Assembly: GCA_014879435.1 (NCBI GenBank)
Contig: JACSSB010000303.1
Span: forward strand, 1 to 8,531
Direction of reading: 5' to 3'
Length of the DNA: 8,531 bases
DNA from: Phycisphaerales bacterium
GTDB taxonomy: Bacteria > Pseudomonadota > Gammaproteobacteria > Competibacterales > Competibacteraceae
A program made the translations under genes and the position numbers. The notes below the pieces were generated by a model. The model was not told the DNA's origin and made no database searches. It worked only from the letters and a program-made list of their open reading frames with translations. This document shows positions 6,046 to 8,531 of the stretch, piece after piece (position 1 is the first letter of the stretch; the number at the start of each line of letters is the position of its first letter).

Positions 6046-6774
6046 ATGACCACAACCGATTTCAGTAATGACCATCTTCTGATCGTGGACGACGATGCCG
6101 GTTTGCGCGAGTTGCTGACCGAATATCTGAGTCGCAACGGTTTTCGGGTGAGCAGTGTGGCCGATGGCCGGGGATTGTGGGTCGCATTGGAACAGACTCC
6201 GGTCGATTTGATCATTCTTGATCTGATGCTCCCTGGCGACGATGGCCTAATCCTCTGCCGCAACCTGCGTGCGCGCTCGCAGATCCCGATCATCATGCTG
6301 ACCGCACGCGGCGACGATACCGACCGCATCGTCGGCCTGGAAATGGGGGCCGATGATTATCTAGCCAAGCCGTTCAATCCTCGCGAATTACTGGCCCGAA
6401 TCAAAGGGGTGCTGCGGCGAAGCCGCAACACGGTGGGTGAAGCGGGCGAGGTCAGATATTTTCATTTCGCGGGCTGGAGCCTGGATGTGGCCGGACGACA
6501 ATTAATCGCACCCGATGGCGTGCTGGTGCCGCTGGGTTCCAGCGAATACCGGTTGCTACGGGTTTTTTTGGAGCATGCGCAGCGGATTTTGAACCGCGAT
6601 CAATTGTTGGATCTGACTCAAGGACGCGAAGCCACACCCTTTGATCGCAGCATCGATGTACAAGTCAGCCGCTTGCGCCGTCGCTTAGGCGATGATCCAC
6701 GCGAGGCCACCATCATCAAGACGATCCGCAACGAAGGTTATCTGTTGACGACTCACGTTAACCGGGAATTTTGA
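6046..6774 (+). CDS. OmpR-family response regulator
   Basis: A 242-aa DNA-binding response regulator. The receiver domain (~10-122) has acidic pocket D15/D16 (LLIVDDD), phosphoacceptor D59 (LIILDLMLPGDDG), T86 (MLTARG) and K108 (LAKPFNPRELLARI). The winged-helix domain (~135-238) has SSEYRLLRVFLEH, the recognition-helix segment RSIDVQVSRLRRRLGDD (201-217) and the wing IRNEGYLL. The receiver is strikingly like OmpR itself (DRIVGLEMGADDYLAKPFNPRELLARI). The frame is open further upstream to a GTG at 5899, but those extra 49 residues match no part of the family; the ATG at 6046 gives the normal OmpR length, although no strong Shine-Dalgarno precedes it. The stop overlaps the kinase start in TGATG, implying an operon with translational coupling. 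Likely targets, by position, are itself and the divergent LTXXQ gene. Similarity to OmpR alone does not prove orthology. Confidence 0.93.
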   Translation: MTTTDFSNDHLLIVDDDAGLRELLTEYLSRNGFRVSSVADGRGLWVALEQTPVDLIILDLMLPGDDGLILCRNLRARSQIPIIMLTARGDDTDRIVGLEMGADDYLAKPFNPRELLARIKGVLRRSRNTVGEAGEVRYFHFAGWSLDVAGRQLIAPDGVLVPLGSSEYRLLRVFLEHAQRILNRDQLLDLTQGREATPFDRSIDVQVSRLRRRLGDDPREATIIKTIRNEGYLLTTHVNREF

Positions 6775-8246
6775 TGCGCTTGCTACCGCAATCCCTGTTT
6801 GGCCGATTGTTGCTGTTCCTAGCTGGCGGACTGATCATCGCGCAATTGCTGAGTGCTGCGATCCTGCTTCAGGACCGCGAACAGGCGCTCTCCCATGCCA
6901 TTGGTGGCCATATCGCGCAGCGTATTGGCGCTATCGTCGGCCTACTGGACACGCAGGAACCGGCTGAGCGCCAGCGATTGGTAACGGCGCTGGATTTGCC
7001 ACCCACCCGGCTCAGCCTCGATTTGCCCTGGGCCGAGCAGACGGATACGGATGATCGTTATCAGACGGCATTGTTTCGCAGCCTGCTGCGTCGCCAGCTT
7101 GGGGCAAATCGGCCATTTCAGGTCGAAATCGCCGATGACTGGCCTCCCCCCATCGCCACACGCCCGGCTTGGCGCTCTCCACCGCGGCCGCCGCGTGCTT
7201 GGACGGGCCAGGAGGATCAGCCGCCACGCGCTTGGGAGGATGAGCGACCGCCCCCGCCACCCAGAACGGCTGGCGGTCCACCCCGTCACTGGCAGCACGC
7301 CATGATGATGGGTTTGCGCAATTTCGTGGTGCAGGTACGTTTGAACGATGGCGCGGTGATCACGTTCCAACAAATCCTGCCGGAAGAGGTGATCGCGTGG
7401 CCGATGCGTTTGCTGTTGACGCTGCTGGTATTGTTGGTCTCGGTTGCGGTATTGGCGGCGTTGGCAGTGCGGGCACTGACGCGGCCATTGACCGTGTTGG
7501 CCAATGCCGCCGCCGAATTGGGCCGTGACATCCGTCGTCCGCCACTGCTCGAATCCGGGCCGTTGGAGGTCCGCCGCGCCGCTATGGCGTTCAACACCAT
7601 GCAGGAGCGTTTGATTCGTTATATCGAGGACCGTGACCGTATCCTCGCTGCCGTATCCCACGATCTGAAAACCCCGATCACTCGCTTGCGGCTGCGCACC
7701 GAGATGCTGGACGATTCACCGTCGCGAGATAAATTCCTGGCCGATCTGGATGATATGCAGCGCATGGTGCAAGCCTCGCTGGATTTTCTGCGTGGCGGCG
7801 AGGATTCCGAACCGATGGCACCGGTCGATCTCAATGCTTTGCTGGATTGTTTGCGGGAAGACGCCGAGGATGCCGGGCAGGTGGTAGAGGTCGATGGGGT
7901 GGCCGCACAACCGCTGCGCTGTCGGCCGCTGGCGTTGAAACGCTGCCTGACCAATCTGGTAGACAATGCGCTGAAATACGGCCAGCGCGCCGATATCCAG
8001 GTGCGGGATACGCCACAGCGGCTGACGTTGAGCATTCATGATCGCGGGCCTGGTATCCCGGCAGAGGAGCTAAATAAGGTCTTCGAGCCTTTTTATCGGT
8101 TGGAGCGTTCGCGCAACCAAGATACTGGCGGTGTTGGGCTGGGGCTGAGTATCGCCCGCAATATCGCTCGTGCGCATGGTGGCGATCTCCGCTTACGTAA
8201 TCATCCACAAGGCGGTTTGGAAGCGATCTTGGATCTGCCTCGGTGA
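6774..8246 (+). CDS. EnvZ-like membrane sensor histidine kinase
   Basis: A 490-aa inner-membrane kinase that should phosphorylate the regulator encoded just upstream. Order: TM1 ~10-32; periplasmic loop ~33-208; TM2 ~209-233; HAMP ~234-285; dimerisation/H-box with H296 (AAVSHDLKTPITRLRL); N-box N394/N398 (CLTNLVDNALKYG); G1 box DRGPGIP (423-429); F-box FEPFYRLE (437-444); G2 box GGVGLGLSI (452-460). All catalytic motifs are intact. The H-box is close to that of EnvZ. The periplasmic loop holds a Pro/Trp/Arg-rich low-complexity stretch (~123-174) with repeated PPRAW. The ATG at 6774 is preferred over the adjacent TTG at 6771 because it forms TGATG with the regulator stop, and the N-terminus MRLLPQSLFGRLLL is family-like. 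Divergence from an LTXXQ gene suggests envelope-stress or metal sensing; the ligand cannot be read from the sequence. Confidence 0.93.
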   Translation: MRLLPQSLFGRLLLFLAGGLIIAQLLSAAILLQDREQALSHAIGGHIAQRIGAIVGLLDTQEPAERQRLVTALDLPPTRLSLDLPWAEQTDTDDRYQTALFRSLLRRQLGANRPFQVEIADDWPPPIATRPAWRSPPRPPRAWTGQEDQPPRAWEDERPPPPPRTAGGPPRHWQHAMMMGLRNFVVQVRLNDGAVITFQQILPEEVIAWPMRLLLTLLVLLVSVAVLAALAVRALTRPLTVLANAAAELGRDIRRPPLLESGPLEVRRAAMAFNTMQERLIRYIEDRDRILAAVSHDLKTPITRLRLRTEMLDDSPSRDKFLADLDDMQRMVQASLDFLRGGEDSEPMAPVDLNALLDCLREDAEDAGQVVEVDGVAAQPLRCRPLALKRCLTNLVDNALKYGQRADIQVRDTPQRLTLSIHDRGPGIPAEELNKVFEPFYRLERSRNQDTGGVGLGLSIARNIARAHGGDLRLRNHPQGGLEAILDLPR

Positions 8247-8268
8247 GCCCATTTATATCCATCTTTGT

Positions 8269-8274
8269 GAGGAG
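8269..8274 (+). promoter_or_regulatory. Shine-Dalgarno fixing the DUF2789 start
   Basis: GAGGAG lies 6 nt before the ATG at 8281. It identifies 8281 as the start rather than upstream in-frame starts that lie inside the kinase gene. Confidence 0.8.
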
Positions 8275-8280
8275 AAACGC

Positions 8281-8529
8281 ATGGATATCGCAGCACATAA
8301 CCTGAGCACTTTGTTCGAACAATTGGGGCTGCCTGCTGACGCCAATAGCGTCGATGCCTTTATCCACAAGCATCGACCGCTCGATCCCAAAATCCCATTG
8401 CATCAAGCGACTTGGTGGGCTCCAGATCAGGCCGAGTTCCTGGTACAAGCCATCGAAGAGGATTCGGATTGGTCCGAGGAGGTCGATGAACTCGATGCTT
8501 TGCTGCGTTTCGCACCGGATGCGTCTTGA
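8281..8529 (+). CDS. DUF2789 family protein
   Basis: An 82-aa soluble acidic protein of unknown function. The whole length fits DUF2789 (PF10982): NLSTLFEQLGLPADANSVDAF at the N-terminus, a central WWAPDQAEFL segment, and a C-terminal EEDSDWSEEVDELDALLR. There is no signal peptide or membrane segment and no recognisable catalytic motif. An ideal ribosome binding site sets the start. It follows the kinase stop by 34 bp with no terminator between, so it could be read with the two-component operon, although its strong ribosome binding site allows independent expression. The stop at 8527-8529 is two bases before the window edge. Function unknown. Confidence 0.85.
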   Translation: MDIAAHNLSTLFEQLGLPADANSVDAFIHKHRPLDPKIPLHQATWWAPDQAEFLVQAIEEDSDWSEEVDELDALLRFAPDAS

Positions 8530-8531
8530 AT

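Noticed and set aside
6942..7661. 239-codon minus-strand open frame inside the sensor kinase gene
   Set aside because: It is antisense to the TM, HAMP and periplasmic coding region of the kinase, with low-complexity Arg/Gln-rich sequence and no start signal.
8170..8280. Upstream extension of the DUF2789 protein into the kinase gene
   Set aside because: It would overlap the conserved G2-box end of the kinase; the strong GAGGAG before ATG 8281 and the family N-terminus fix the start there.

Overview
The window looks like ordinary chromosomal DNA of a moderately GC-rich gammaproteobacterium. This rests on an OmpR/EnvZ-type two-component pair, an LTXXQ (Spy/CpxP) periplasmic protein, a DUF2789 protein, an E. 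coli-like Tag glycosylase and proteobacterial dRS3-like hairpin repeats. A glycogen-storing lineage is plausible because of the elaborate glgB, but no genus can be named from sequence alone. There are no RNA genes, transposases, phage genes or CRISPR arrays.

Layout, left to right. (1) The 3' part of tag (DNA-3-methyladenine glycosylase I, + strand) meets a small class I SAM methyltransferase gene (- strand); their stop codons share one TTAA. (2) Positions 1142-1499 carry no gene. This stretch holds a short palindrome before the methyltransferase, a minus-strand intrinsic terminator, one inverted copy of a palindromic repeat and four more copies at an exact 34-bp period. (3) A very large glgB (1165 aa, - strand) fills 1500-4997. 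(4) A strong hairpin terminator at 5122-5158 separates glgB from an upstream minus-strand gene for a secreted LTXXQ-family protein. (5) A 254-bp divergent intergenic region carries a long imperfect inverted repeat. (6) A response regulator and sensor kinase pair follows on the + strand with a TGATG overlap. (7) A DUF2789 gene lies 34 bp downstream.

The most notable object is GlgB. It is an in-frame fusion of an incomplete, decayed first branching enzyme (N-terminal domain, CBM48 and half of a GH13 barrel, residues ~1-424) to a complete and apparently active second one (residues ~425-1165). The first copy lacks most catalytic residues and stops at the position of the catalytic nucleophile, so it looks like a pseudoenzyme or glucan-binding extension.

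The right half resembles the cpxP/cpxRA arrangement: a periplasmic LTXXQ protein transcribed divergently from an envelope-sensing two-component system. By analogy the regulator may control the periplasmic protein, and that protein may feed back on the kinase. Its sensor has an unusual Pro/Trp/Arg-rich stretch in the periplasmic loop.
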